A DNA stretch of 64,000 nucleotides, taken from NCBI GenBank assembly GCA_023409265.1, contig JAEYHZ010000014.1:1-64000 (forward strand), read 5' to 3'. The position numbers and the translations under genes were made by a program. The stretch is from Bacillota bacterium (GTDB lineage Bacteria; Bacillota; Clostridia; Acetivibrionales; DSM-1351). Shown in pieces: positions 54,892 through 63,534 of this stretch. Below the pieces are notes generated by a model. It was given only the letters and a program-made list of their open reading frames with translations. It had not been told where the DNA came from and did not search any database. How positions within the stretch are numbered: position 1 is the stretch's first letter; each line of letters opens with the position of its first letter.

Positions 54892-56655
54892 TTATTTGTA
54901 CATTGGTCCGTATGCCTCACAAGCTCTGTAATCGGCGCCTTCCAGATCTTTTGTTCCAAATGCTGCAAAGCTGTGTGGTCTGTATATATCCTTATCATCA
55001 ATGTTGTGAAGTGATACAGGAATTCTCAGCATACTTGCAAGTGTAATAAGGTCCTTTCCTATGTGTCCATAGCTGAACGCACCATGGTTGGCACCCCAGT
55101 TGGCCATAACTGAGTATACATCTTCGAAGCCCTTTGCACCCAGTCTTGGAACAAACCAGGTTGTTGGCCAGGTTCTGTCTGTTCTTTCATCAAGAGTTTT
55201 ATGAACATCGTCTTCAAGTGTTACAGTATGTCCTTCAGCTATTTGAAGCACAGGTCCCACTCCGTGAACAAGATTTAATCTTATTAATGTTACAGGCATT
55301 TCGCTCTGGGTTCTGAAGTGGGAGGAGAAGCCGCCCCCTCTGAAATAGCCAAGGTTCGCAGGGCACCAGTCTGTTGCACCAGTAAGGTTTTTGATATCTT
55401 CTTCATTGACTTTCCACCATTGTTTGATCAGATGGTTTCCGGCTTCATCCTGTGCAAGTCCTGCACCATCCAAAGCTGCTGCTCCTGAATTTATAAGGTG
55501 TATGAAACCGTTTTGTGCCAGCCCTGTAAGCTTTTTACCTGTTACACGTTCTACGGCCTCAGGACTCCAGTAGGTTCTTACATCGGCAAATACACTGGCT
55601 GTTCCTGTCAAAAGCTTTCCGAACAACATTGCTACACCGTTTAAGGTATCGTTTTCGGTTGCAAGGATTGTTGGTTCCTTTTTTCCGTTCCAGTCGAAGC
55701 TGGAGTTAAGAATAGCTTCGGTAAAATCTCCGTTAGGCAGCCAATCGGTCCACATTCTCTGTCCCTGGAAACCGCCCAGTATGGCATTCCGTCCCATTGC
55801 CTCTTCATGGAAGCCCATTTCAGAAAGCACCGGGTTTCCAAAGAATATATCCTTTACTATCAGGGTCATTTTTGTAACAAATTCCCATTCTTTATCTTTC
55901 TGCTCTCTGGTATGCCTTATGTCTTCCGGATTTGGGTCATAACCTTCCTTACAGTTTGCTTTTACCCATGCAAGAGCTTTTTCATATTCAGCGTGGTCAT
56001 AAATCCCTTTATCAATTCTTCTCATTATCTCTGTCAAATCAACCCATTCAGCTCTTATGCCAAAGTATCTCTGGAAGAAATCAGGGTCACAGAAGGAGCC
56101 CATTATACCCATGGAAACCGATCCAAGATTTACATAAGCCTTATTCTTCATAAGACCAACTGCTATAGCGCACTTTCCGAATCTCAATATTTTTTCTTTT
56201 ACATCTTCAGGTATTTCAGTATCACTAGCATCCTGAACATCTTTTCCATATATTGAAAACGCAGGCAAACCCTTTTGTGCATGGGCAGCCATTACCGCTG
56301 CAAGATACACTGCTCCGGGTCTTTCAGTTCCATTAAAGCCCCAGACAGCTTTTACTGTAAGAGGATCCATGTCCATTGTCTCACTGCCGTAGCACCAGCA
56401 TGGAGTTACTGTCAGAGTTGCACAAACTCCTTCTTTTGAAAATTGTTCGGCGCATCTCGCAGCTTCCATACCGCCGCCTATTGTTGTTTCCGAAATAACA
56501 CACTTTACAGGGGTTCCGTCCGGATATACCAGGTTTTCCTCTATTAGTCTGGCTGCTGAATAAGCCATGTTCATGGTCTGTTTTTCGAGACCCTCTCTTA
56601 CTCCACCCCATCTTCCATCAATAGTGGGTCTTATTCCAATTTTTGGATAACTCAT
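54892..56655 (-). CDS. fucI: L-fucose isomerase
   Basis: A 587-residue aldose-ketose isomerase converting L-fucose to L-fuculose. MSYPKIGIRPTIDGRWGGVREGLE at the start, GSETMDMDPLTVKAVWGFNGTERPGAVYL and the metal-site segment ATENDTLNGVAMLFG are typical of FucI. The ligand His near the C-terminus lies in NWGANHGAFSYGHIG. D-arabinose is a common second substrate. The ATG at 56655 follows CGGAGGAGATAGT. It lies 54 bp after a RhaB-type kinase gene, so the pair forms the first two steps of fucose use that feed the neighbouring microcompartment genes. Confidence 0.94.
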   Translation of the reverse strand: MSYPKIGIRPTIDGRWGGVREGLEKQTMNMAYSAARLIEENLVYPDGTPVKCVISETTIGGGMEAARCAEQFSKEGVCATLTVTPCWCYGSETMDMDPLTVKAVWGFNGTERPGAVYLAAVMAAHAQKGLPAFSIYGKDVQDASDTEIPEDVKEKILRFGKCAIAVGLMKNKAYVNLGSVSMGIMGSFCDPDFFQRYFGIRAEWVDLTEIMRRIDKGIYDHAEYEKALAWVKANCKEGYDPNPEDIRHTREQKDKEWEFVTKMTLIVKDIFFGNPVLSEMGFHEEAMGRNAILGGFQGQRMWTDWLPNGDFTEAILNSSFDWNGKKEPTILATENDTLNGVAMLFGKLLTGTASVFADVRTYWSPEAVERVTGKKLTGLAQNGFIHLINSGAAALDGAGLAQDEAGNHLIKQWWKVNEEDIKNLTGATDWCPANLGYFRGGGFSSHFRTQSEMPVTLIRLNLVHGVGPVLQIAEGHTVTLEDDVHKTLDERTDRTWPTTWFVPRLGAKGFEDVYSVMANWGANHGAFSYGHIGKDLITLASMLRIPVSLHNIDDKDIYRPHSFAAFGTKDLEGADYRACEAYGPMYK

Positions 56656-56709
56656 ACTATCTCCTCCGTGTATCAATTTTATTATATAGCAATTTATATT
56701 TGATAAGCT

Positions 56710-58173
56710 TTAATATTTCCTCAACAAAACATCTTTAAATCTGGAATATTGCTCATTCCAGCTGCCCGGCTCTTCCGGCAGGTATTTAAGAGTTTCAAAA
56801 GATGCCTTTACGACTCTTCTTCCTTCACTTAAATTACTTATTTCACCTCTGGCTATCAGCTGAACTATGATGTTGCCAACAGCCGTAGCTTCAACAGGTC
56901 CTGCCTGCACCTCCAGACCGGTGGCCTCCGCAGTCATCTGGCAAAGTAAACTGTCCTGTGAACCGCCTCCGACAATGTGGAGCGTATCGTATTTTTTATG
57001 GAGGCACTCGCTGATTTGTTCAAAGGTATACCTGTACTTAAAGGCCAGGCTTTCATAAATACACCTTATAACTTCACCGTCAGTTTCAGGTACCCGCTGC
57101 TCTGTCTTTAAGGCATATTCTCTTATTCTGGACGGAAGATCGCCGGGAGAAGTAAATATGTCAAGATCAGAATCAATAAAGCATTTAAAGGGTTCAGCAG
57201 CTTTTGCCATTTGCTCCAGATCATCAAAGGAATAATTCCTGCCCTCTTTTTCAAATTGTCTCCTGGTTTCCTGAAGCAGCCACATTCCGGTTAAATTCTT
57301 TAAAAATCTTGTGGTACCGTTTATACCGATTTCGTTTGTAAGATTGTACTCCATGGATTTTTTGGTTATTACAGGTTCTTTTAATTCTGTACCGAATAAT
57401 GACCAGGTGCCGCAGGAAATAAATATGAAATCCTGTTCTGCAGGAACTGCAGCCATTGCACATGCAGTGTCATGACCGCAAACTGCAATTACAGATTTTC
57501 TTTCAATGTTCAGTTCCTTGGCCAACTCCTCTGTAATCAAGCCTATTTCAGTACCCGAAGATATCAGCTGAGGTAAAATATCCTTTTTTATTCCCAACTT
57601 TTCAAGAATATATTCATTCCAGCGTTTCTGAAAAGGATCCAGAAGACCGGTGGTTGAGGCTATACTTAACTCTGCTGACTTCTTGCCGGTAAGAAAGAAA
57701 TTAAAAAGATCAGGCATTAACAGTATTTTATCAACGTTATCAAAAACATCTTTATTTTTCAAAAGCTCAGAATACAACTGGAAGACAGTATTTATCTCCA
57801 TTATCTGATTGCCGGTCAGACTGTACAGCTTATCGGTACTCATTATTTCAGATACCTGTTCTACTACACCCTTTGTTCTGGGATCTCTGTAGTTTACCGG
57901 CAGTCTGACAAGCTTATTGTTGTTATCAATCATACCATAGTCAACGCCCCAGGTATCTATACCAATACTCTCATAATCTTCACATATGACCAGGGCTTTT
58001 TTTATCTCTTCGAATATAGTATTTGTATCCCAGCAGATGCAGCCGTTTTCGTTGACGGGAATGTTCTTGAATCTATGGACTTCTTTAAGTTCTATTTTGC
58101 CATTGTTGAAGCTACCCTTAACAGCTCTTCCGCTGGAAGCCCCAAAGTCAAATGCCAGAACTCCCTTTGACAT
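56710..58173 (-). CDS. RhaB-type FGGY kinase, probable L-fuculokinase
   Basis: A 487-residue sugar kinase with the rhamnulokinase-branch signatures LAFDFGASSGRAVKG (about 6-20), GIDTWGVDYGMID, SIASTTGLLDP and CGHDTACAMAAVP (the catalytic Asp region). The adenosine motif is HIVGGGSQDSLLCQMTAEATG. Its cotranscription with fucI makes L-fuculose the likely substrate, although rhamnulose is possible; no rhamnose isomerase gene is present here. Fuculokinases of this RhaB-like type occur in clostridial fucose loci. The ribosome site is GGGGGTACAGGTAA. Confidence 0.88.
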   Translation of the reverse strand: MSKGVLAFDFGASSGRAVKGSFNNGKIELKEVHRFKNIPVNENGCICWDTNTIFEEIKKALVICEDYESIGIDTWGVDYGMIDNNNKLVRLPVNYRDPRTKGVVEQVSEIMSTDKLYSLTGNQIMEINTVFQLYSELLKNKDVFDNVDKILLMPDLFNFFLTGKKSAELSIASTTGLLDPFQKRWNEYILEKLGIKKDILPQLISSGTEIGLITEELAKELNIERKSVIAVCGHDTACAMAAVPAEQDFIFISCGTWSLFGTELKEPVITKKSMEYNLTNEIGINGTTRFLKNLTGMWLLQETRRQFEKEGRNYSFDDLEQMAKAAEPFKCFIDSDLDIFTSPGDLPSRIREYALKTEQRVPETDGEVIRCIYESLAFKYRYTFEQISECLHKKYDTLHIVGGGSQDSLLCQMTAEATGLEVQAGPVEATAVGNIIVQLIARGEISNLSEGRRVVKASFETLKYLPEEPGSWNEQYSRFKDVLLRKY

Positions 58174-58236
58174 TTACCTGTACCCCCTTATATTGATATA
58201 ATATTGTGAATTCCAGATTTTACTTTATAGATTAGC

Positions 58237-58277
58237 TAAGGAATGATTAAATAATAACTTCCCATTTCTGAGCGGTT
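58237..58277. mobile_element. Solitary MITE end
   Basis: TAAGGAATGATTAAATAATA followed by ACTTCCCATTTCTGAGC matches the left 40 bp of the 54393 element. The rest of the element is missing. Confidence 0.65.
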
Positions 58278-58365
58278 ATTTTATATTTTTAATTATATAC
58301 TAATTCCTTTTAAATGTTTATATTTGCACATATTTTTGGTATTATTATATTAATCAATCAATAAT

Positions 58366-58395
58366 TCGTTCATTTTCGTTCATTTTTGTTCACGG
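58366..58395 (+). promoter_or_regulatory. Three 10-bp direct repeats, probable DeoR operator
   Basis: TTCGTTCATT, TTCGTTCATT and TTTGTTCACG in exact 10-bp phase, between a plausible promoter (TTGCAC, 16 nt, TATATT) and the ribosome site of the DeoR-type gene. Repeats on one face of the helix suit a cooperatively binding regulator, so autoregulation and control of the divergent fucose genes are likely. Confidence 0.6.
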
Positions 58396-58402
58396 AGGAT
58401 CT

Positions 58403-59158
58403 ATGTATTCAAAAGAAAGAATTGATAAAATAATAGAAATACTAAAAACAAAGAAAAATGTATCATCGGCTTATTTAAGTCAGCAGCTTTTCACCAGTAT
58501 CTCCACTATCAGAAGGGATATACTTGAACTGGAGAAGTCAGGTCTGGTTAAAAGGAGTCATGGTGGGGTTACGCTTATTCAAAGTTCTAATATGGAATAC
58601 TCTTACATGTTCCGGGAAATGGAGCATCAGAATGAAAAAAACTATATATGTAATCTTGCTATAGATTTTATCTCAAACGGCTATGCTATTTTTCTTGACT
58701 CCAGCAGTACTGTGAGCAATTTATGCCCTTTGCTTAAAAAATATTCAAATCTCACAGTGGTCACCAACGGAGTAAAAACCGCTCTTGAGCTGGCCCAAAT
58801 GGATTCAATCACAACATTCATTGCCGGCGGTCAGCTTAAATCCGGTTCAACTTCTGTTGTCGGAGAATTTACAGGTAGTTTTATTGATAATTTTCATGCC
58901 GACTTATCAATAATATCCTGCAGGGGAATAAACGAAGAAGGAGTATACGAGGCTAACCAGGTTCAAGCTCTTGTTAAGCAGCATATGATTAAAAACTCAA
59001 AATCTACAATACTTCTTTGCGACAGCAGCAAATTCAATCAATCGCATTTTTACAAATTGAGTTCCTTCAAAGACCTGACGGCAGTAATTACAGATAAACA
59101 GCCCTCCTCCAAAATAATAAACAGCATTATAGACGAAGGGTCGGAAATTCTTTACTAG
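58403..59158 (+). CDS. DeoR-family transcriptional regulator
   Basis: A 251-residue regulator. The N-terminal helix-turn-helix (about 5-57, with SSAYLSQQLFTSISTIRRDI) and GLVKRSHGGVTL are followed by the DeoR sugar-phosphate sensor domain (about 75-230, with LDSSSTVSNL, VTNGVKTALEL and FIAGGQLKSGSTSVVGEF). It lies divergent to the fucose kinase gene, with three direct repeats in front of its start. A role as fucose regulator is therefore plausible, with L-fuculose 1-phosphate as a possible effector. Confidence 0.9.
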   Translation: MYSKERIDKIIEILKTKKNVSSAYLSQQLFTSISTIRRDILELEKSGLVKRSHGGVTLIQSSNMEYSYMFREMEHQNEKNYICNLAIDFISNGYAIFLDSSSTVSNLCPLLKKYSNLTVVTNGVKTALELAQMDSITTFIAGGQLKSGSTSVVGEFTGSFIDNFHADLSIISCRGINEEGVYEANQVQALVKQHMIKNSKSTILLCDSSKFNQSHFYKLSSFKDLTAVITDKQPSSKIINSIIDEGSEILY

Positions 59159-59279
59159 TAAGTTGTAACATCTTCTAAATTCATATATTGCCGGTGGTTA
59201 AATTTTCCCAGAACTTCGTAAGCAAAAAAATACAAAGTATATAAACGAAAGTTTACCTACCTTGTATTTTAATTTTTTT

Positions 59280-59415
59280 AATCTGATGTTAATGTGCTTT
59301 TATTTTGTTTTGATTTAGTTTTGATTTTGCATTGATTTGTTTTAATTTATTTTTAATTTTCATTTGAATTTGTATATCTATTATTAATTTTATTGTAATC
59401 TGTTTTATAGTTTAT
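59280..59415. repeat. T-rich low-complexity tract between convergent genes
   Basis: Degenerate copies of TTTTGATTT/TTTAATTT for about 120 bp, strongly T-rich on the plus strand. It lies between two convergent DeoR genes. No hairpin terminator was recognised, so the tract itself may serve termination. Confidence 0.6.
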
Positions 59416-59442
59416 TTATCAATTCTCTTTCCGGACAGGCAC

Positions 59443-60219
59443 TTATGTCTCCTTTTGCGCAATGACAACATCAATGTCCTTCTGCTGGAAAACAAGCTCC
59501 CACTCATCTCCGAGCTTTGCATCGGTTATAAAGCAGTCAACCTCCTGGAATTCGGCTACCCTGCAGTAGCTCAGCTTTCCGAGCTTGCTCTGGTCACACA
59601 GTACAAATACACTGTCGGAGCATTTTATCATGGCCTTCTTAACTTCAGTTTCCTGTTCATTCTGATCTGTAAAGCCTCTGTTCAGAGTAACACCCTGACA
59701 GGATATAAAGGCTTTTGATGCAAAATAGCTGTTAAGTATAGTGCTTTCGGCTACTCTTCCCACAAAGGACATATTGGTTTTACGCAGCATTCCTCCGATA
59801 GATATGGTCTTTACACTTTCACTGTCGGCCAATTCAGTTATTACCTTGTGGGAATTGGTTATAACAGTAATGTTTTTCATATTTTTAATGTATCTGGCCA
59901 AAAAGTATGCAGAGGTACTGGCATCCAGGAAGATGGTTTCACCTTCTTTTATCATTTTTGCGGCCTCATACGCAATGGCATCCTTACCGGCAGAATTTAT
60001 GACCTGTCTTTGTTCAACAGGAACTTCTGCTACATTACCCTCTACCAGTGTTGCTCCACCATAGGTTCTGACCAGAATGCCCATTTGCTCCAATTTTTCC
60101 AGATCTCTTCGGATAGTTTCCTCGGTAACTTCAAATTGTCTGCTAAGTTCGGTAACCAGAACGCTTTTATTTTCGCTTATAATTTCTGTTATTTTCTTTC
60201 TTCTCTCAACAGCCAGCAT
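59443..60219 (-). CDS. DeoR-family regulator at the end of the microcompartment operon
   Basis: A 258-residue DeoR protein: helix-turn-helix with VTELSRQFEVTEETIRRDL (about 22-40), MGILVRTYGGATL, and a sensor domain with LDASTSAYFLARYI and SIGGMLRKTNMSFVGR. The ATG at 60219 follows GGAGGAAACAC. It is 78 bp after the PduT-like gene on the same strand and probably the last gene of the BMC operon. It may regulate BMC or fucose genes; its operator is not visible. Confidence 0.9.
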   Translation of the reverse strand: MLAVERRKKITEIISENKSVLVTELSRQFEVTEETIRRDLEKLEQMGILVRTYGGATLVEGNVAEVPVEQRQVINSAGKDAIAYEAAKMIKEGETIFLDASTSAYFLARYIKNMKNITVITNSHKVITELADSESVKTISIGGMLRKTNMSFVGRVAESTILNSYFASKAFISCQGVTLNRGFTDQNEQETEVKKAMIKCSDSVFVLCDQSKLGKLSYCRVAEFQEVDCFITDAKLGDEWELVFQQKDIDVVIAQKET

Positions 60220-60297
60220 GTGTTTCCTCCATCTGAGAATATATACAACCACATATCAAAAAATTTTCTATTTAAACTATGCGTTTTAATCAAAGCG

Positions 60298-60846
60298 TTA
60301 TAATATCGATGCCCACAGTTCATCATGAGGTCTTGGAATAACAACACTATCCACCAGCAGGCCCTGCTCCCTGGTTCTTGCAGCACCTGCCGCCGCCGCG
60401 GCTTCAACACTTGCAACATCGCCTGTAAATATGGCGAAACACTTTCCGCCCATGCCCCGTGCAATTCTGACTTCCACAAGTTCAACTACAGCCGCCTTTA
60501 CAGCACTGTCTGCGGCTTCGATAACAGACGCTGCAGTAAAGGTCTCAACTATTCCCACTGCTTCCCTGTTTTTTATTTCATTTACACCCATTATGGCCGG
60601 GATTACCTGTTCACTTATATTACCAATTATGAAACTGTCAATAATATAATCATATCCATTTTCCTTAGCTATGTCTATAGCACTGTTAATGGCTGCAAGG
60701 TCACCGGATAACACAGCAATATATTTGCCGGGACAGACTGGAGTTGACTGCAGCAATTGGATATTGGCGCCCTTGAGCATGCTGTCAACAACGTAAATGC
60801 CTCTGGTCACATTTTTTATTTCAACAATCCCTATAGATTTAACCAT
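60298..60846 (-). CDS. pduT: Tandem-domain BMC shell protein with Fe-S site (PduT-like)
   Basis: A 182-residue BMC-T shell protein made of two BMC domains (about 4-85 and 95-178), forming pseudo-hexameric trimers. Cys38 in STPVCPGKYIAVLSGD matches the PduT cysteine that ligates a [4Fe-4S] cluster in the trimer pore, so electron transfer across the shell is predicted. The second domain ends with VVIPRPHDELW. It is adjacent to the PduS-like gene, its known electron-transfer partner in Pdu systems. The ATG at 60846 follows GGAGGAGGTCAAA. Confidence 0.9.
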   Translation of the reverse strand: MVKSIGIVEIKNVTRGIYVVDSMLKGANIQLLQSTPVCPGKYIAVLSGDLAAINSAIDIAKENGYDYIIDSFIIGNISEQVIPAIMGVNEIKNREAVGIVETFTAASVIEAADSAVKAAVVELVEVRIARGMGGKCFAIFTGDVASVEAAAAAGAARTREQGLLVDSVVIPRPHDELWASIL

Positions 60847-60909
60847 TTTGACCTCCTCCGATGCGCACAATGCGCCCAATCAATTGTCACATTCCGCCCT
60901 AAATCTGAC

Positions 60910-62241
60910 CTACAAGCTTCCCGAAGTAATTGTTATGCTGTCATATGAAATTCTTGTCACGGTCCCCTGTATGCTGGAATGAATGTTTGAACCAATGTCA
61001 TTTTCGGTTACCGCAGCTACAATGGTTCCTGCATCAACCTTTTCATTAAGTGCCACTACCGGACTTGCAGGCTTTCCAACATGCTGTCTCAAAGGAAGTG
61101 TTATTTCCCTGGGTACCAGCGCTTCACTGCTCATCTCCACATGCCGGTAGTACTTTTCAAGCCCGCATCTTTGAAGAATCCTTGAGGAAGGAATCAGTCT
61201 CATTTCCCTTTCTGACCTTACTTTCTCAGGAGCCCTACCATTAGTATACTTAATTCCGTTTTTAATCAGATTACCTTTAACCTCTCCACATACATTTCTT
61301 GGACAAATATCCTGGGTGCAGGCTATATAATCACATACACCGCAGCCGCAGCACAACTGTGCCTGCATATATGGTGCAATATTTGAAACATCTTCGTTTA
61401 CAACCGTTCGAAGGGTTTTATTAACCTCCAGTGAATATCCCATCAGGTATCTGGGGCACATATCGGTGCAGGCTCTGCACTGGCAGCAGGCTGCTGAAGC
61501 CCTTTTTAAAGAAATATTTGATTTGATCAATCTCTTTTGGACAAGGCTGTGCTGTTTTGGAAGTACTATCAAGCCCTTTGTTGTCTTGGTTACAAACTCC
61601 TTTTCAGGGTCGCACAGCCTTCCCATTAAAGGTCCTCCCAAAATGACACTGTGCTTTTCACTGCTATAACCGCCTGCTGCCTCAAGCAGGCTTATTACAG
61701 GTGTACCTACAGGTACCTTCAAAGTGACTGGTGCTGTTACATCACCTGCAACACATACATATTTATGGATTACGGGTTTATTGTTAAACAGGGCCTGCGC
61801 AATATTGTACAGGGTTTCAACATTTAAAACCATTACTCCAACCGACAGTGGTAATTGTGCTTCAGGTATTATTTTGCCTGTAACCTCATAGGTCAGAACA
61901 ACCTCATCCCCGGCAGGGTATATATCTTTTATTTCCTTGATTTCAATTTTCGAGTATCTATTTATATAATCGGCATCAAAAGTCAGGTTCTTTTTCTTAA
62001 CGGCAAAGAACGCTTCTGAAGCCCCTAATATTCTGATTAATGAATTCAGAGCATCACACAAAAGCTCAAAGTTTTCGGCAAGAATGAACTTGTCAACCTT
62101 AAGCAGGGGTTCACACTCTGCTGCATTTATAATTATAGTACCTATATTTTTAACTAGCTTCTTATGGGTAGGGAAACCTGCTCCCCCTGCACCGACAATA
62201 CCTGCTCCGTATATTACGCTGACTAAATTCTCAAATAACAT
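60910..62241 (-). CDS. pduS: PduS-like flavin/Fe-S oxidoreductase (RnfC-related)
   Basis: A 443-residue NADH-dependent electron carrier of microcompartments. The N-terminal GAGIVGAGGAGFPTHKK (about 13-29) is the Rnf-C/SLBB flavin region. Two ferredoxin-type cysteine motifs follow: CCQCRACTDMCPRY and CCGCGVCDYIACTQDICPRN. In Pdu organelles PduS reduces cobalamin. In clostridial loci with a glycyl-radical diol dehydratase its role is probably cofactor or electron balancing. It is directly upstream of pduT, 63 bp apart. Confidence 0.9.
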   Translation of the reverse strand: MLFENLVSVIYGAGIVGAGGAGFPTHKKLVKNIGTIIINAAECEPLLKVDKFILAENFELLCDALNSLIRILGASEAFFAVKKKNLTFDADYINRYSKIEIKEIKDIYPAGDEVVLTYEVTGKIIPEAQLPLSVGVMVLNVETLYNIAQALFNNKPVIHKYVCVAGDVTAPVTLKVPVGTPVISLLEAAGGYSSEKHSVILGGPLMGRLCDPEKEFVTKTTKGLIVLPKQHSLVQKRLIKSNISLKRASAACCQCRACTDMCPRYLMGYSLEVNKTLRTVVNEDVSNIAPYMQAQLCCGCGVCDYIACTQDICPRNVCGEVKGNLIKNGIKYTNGRAPEKVRSEREMRLIPSSRILQRCGLEKYYRHVEMSSEALVPREITLPLRQHVGKPASPVVALNEKVDAGTIVAAVTENDIGSNIHSSIQGTVTRISYDSITITSGSL

Positions 62242-62322
62242 TTAAACACCAACCTTCCGTACAAAACACATATAATGCTCACAACATTAAAAGTTAAGGC
62301 ATAAATAAATGAACTTTTGTAC

Positions 62323-62571
62323 TCAGTCTACTATTCCCACAATTGAAGCATCCACCGGTGCATGTTCCTTCTGAAGTGCAAGTCTTGCGGCACTGCCTGT
62401 TGCCATCAGCACAACATCGCCTATTCCTGCTCCTGCCGTATCAACGGCTATAGTGTACTTTTCAACCGGTAAATTCATTTCCAGATGCTGGACCAGCATA
62501 AACTTATAGCCCACAAGCATGTCATGCTTCCTCGTAGAAACTACGTTTCCTATAACCTTGCCAATAATCAT
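62323..62571 (-). CDS. pduN: BMC vertex protein (EutN/CcmL/PduN family)
   Basis: An 82-residue pentameric vertex protein that closes the corners of a microcompartment. IIGKVIGNVVSTRKHDMLVGYKFMLVQ at the start and AVDTAGAGIGDVVLMATGSAARL are the hallmark blocks. The ATG at 62571 follows GGAGGTTAAT; the upstream in-frame residues (MEVN) come from the ribosome site. Confidence 0.93.
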   Translation of the reverse strand: MIIGKVIGNVVSTRKHDMLVGYKFMLVQHLEMNLPVEKYTIAVDTAGAGIGDVVLMATGSAARLALQKEHAPVDASIVGIVD

Positions 62572-62612
62572 ATTAACCTCCATCTGAGTACATAGTACGC
62601 AAACAAATAGTA

Positions 62613-62683
62613 ATAAAAAGCCGTTTAAGGCTTTTTGAAGCGTGAAATATACGATGACTCATAAACAAACTTTTTCACGCTGA
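62613..62683 (-). terminator. Double hairpin between pduL and the vertex protein gene
   Basis: On the minus strand AGCGTGAAA (62673-62681) pairs with TTTCACGCT (62639-62647). This is followed by a terminator-like AAAAAGCC/GGCTTTTT stem (62615-62636) and an ATTACT tail. It lies within the operon, so partial termination or RNA processing may set shell protein ratios. Confidence 0.65.
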
Positions 62684-62685
62684 GC

Positions 62686-63336
62686 TCACCTGTCTTTCAA
62701 AATTCTTACTCTGTCTCCCGACTTAATTCCTGCTGCATTTCCATCATCAGTATCAATATGCATTTCAGTGTTGAACCGGTCACTTACTCTTATCTGGACA
62801 TTGTAAAATCTGGTAGGCCTTGTTCCTGTTAACTCAACATCAACACTGTCGTTATCCTTTAGTCCATATTCTGAAGCAGCGGCTGTTGTCATATGAATAT
62901 GACGGTTGGCAATAATACAACCTTCTTTTATATGCACTACTCCTTTTGGTCCCACAATTACTACCGGTGATGAACCTTTAATCTCTCCTGAAGGTCTTAC
63001 GGGAGGAGTAATTCCAAGTCTCACAGCATCAGTTTTTGCCAGCTCAACCTGGGTAGCTTTTCTTACGGGTCCAAGGATACGGACTTTCTCAATACTTCTG
63101 AGACTGGGACCAACCAAAGTAACAAGCTCATTTGATGCAAATTCTTCACCCATAAGAGTTCTCAGTTTTGTGAGCTGATAGCCCTTGCCGTATAATAGAT
63201 CAAGATCTTCCTGCGTAACATGGACATGTCTGGCAGAAACCCCCACCTTGATTCCATCTTCCTTTTCCAGGTTCAGCTCATTTAATTGTTTCAGTACTTC
63301 AGAACATATTACATCAATCAAATTTTGCTCTATCAT
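62686..63336 (-). CDS. pduL: Phosphate propanoyltransferase (PduL)
   Basis: A 216-residue enzyme that exchanges propionyl-CoA and phosphate to give propionyl phosphate inside the microcompartment. It has two repeated beta-barrel domains with the zinc His motifs GVSARHVHVTQEDL (about 33-46) and NRHIHMTTAAA, plus EMHIDTDDGNA near the end. The first about 22 residues form an amphipathic helix (IEQNLIDVICSEVLKQLNEL), the usual encapsulation peptide. The ATG at 63336 follows GGGGGCTACC. It lies 198 bp downstream of the BMC-H gene, with an unusual long inverted repeat between them. Confidence 0.94.
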   Translation of the reverse strand: MIEQNLIDVICSEVLKQLNELNLEKEDGIKVGVSARHVHVTQEDLDLLYGKGYQLTKLRTLMGEEFASNELVTLVGPSLRSIEKVRILGPVRKATQVELAKTDAVRLGITPPVRPSGEIKGSSPVVIVGPKGVVHIKEGCIIANRHIHMTTAAASEYGLKDNDSVDVELTGTRPTRFYNVQIRVSDRFNTEMHIDTDDGNAAGIKSGDRVRILKDR

Positions 63337-63405
63337 GGTAGCCCCCACTTGCCGCAGCAGCGGCGATAAAATAGTAATAGCATTGAATTTTCCCGGTTAT
63401 TTGTC

Positions 63406-63512
63406 AAAAACTCTCTCATTCAAGAAAACTTGCTTGCGTATTATATATCAGCTTTCCACATAGCAGGCAAATTTTCTTGTTATATAGGGAGGGTAACAAT
63501 GAGAGAGTTTTT
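63406..63512. repeat. Long inverted repeat between BMC-H and pduL
   Basis: Outer arms of 15 bp, AAAAACTCTCTCATT (63406-63420) and AATGAGAGAGTTTTT (63498-63512). Inner arms CAAGAAAACTTGC and GCAAATTTTCTTG have one mismatch. A 107-nt hairpin could form in the operon mRNA. Confidence 0.8.
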
Positions 63513-63534
63513 AACCATGTTACACAACATAAAA

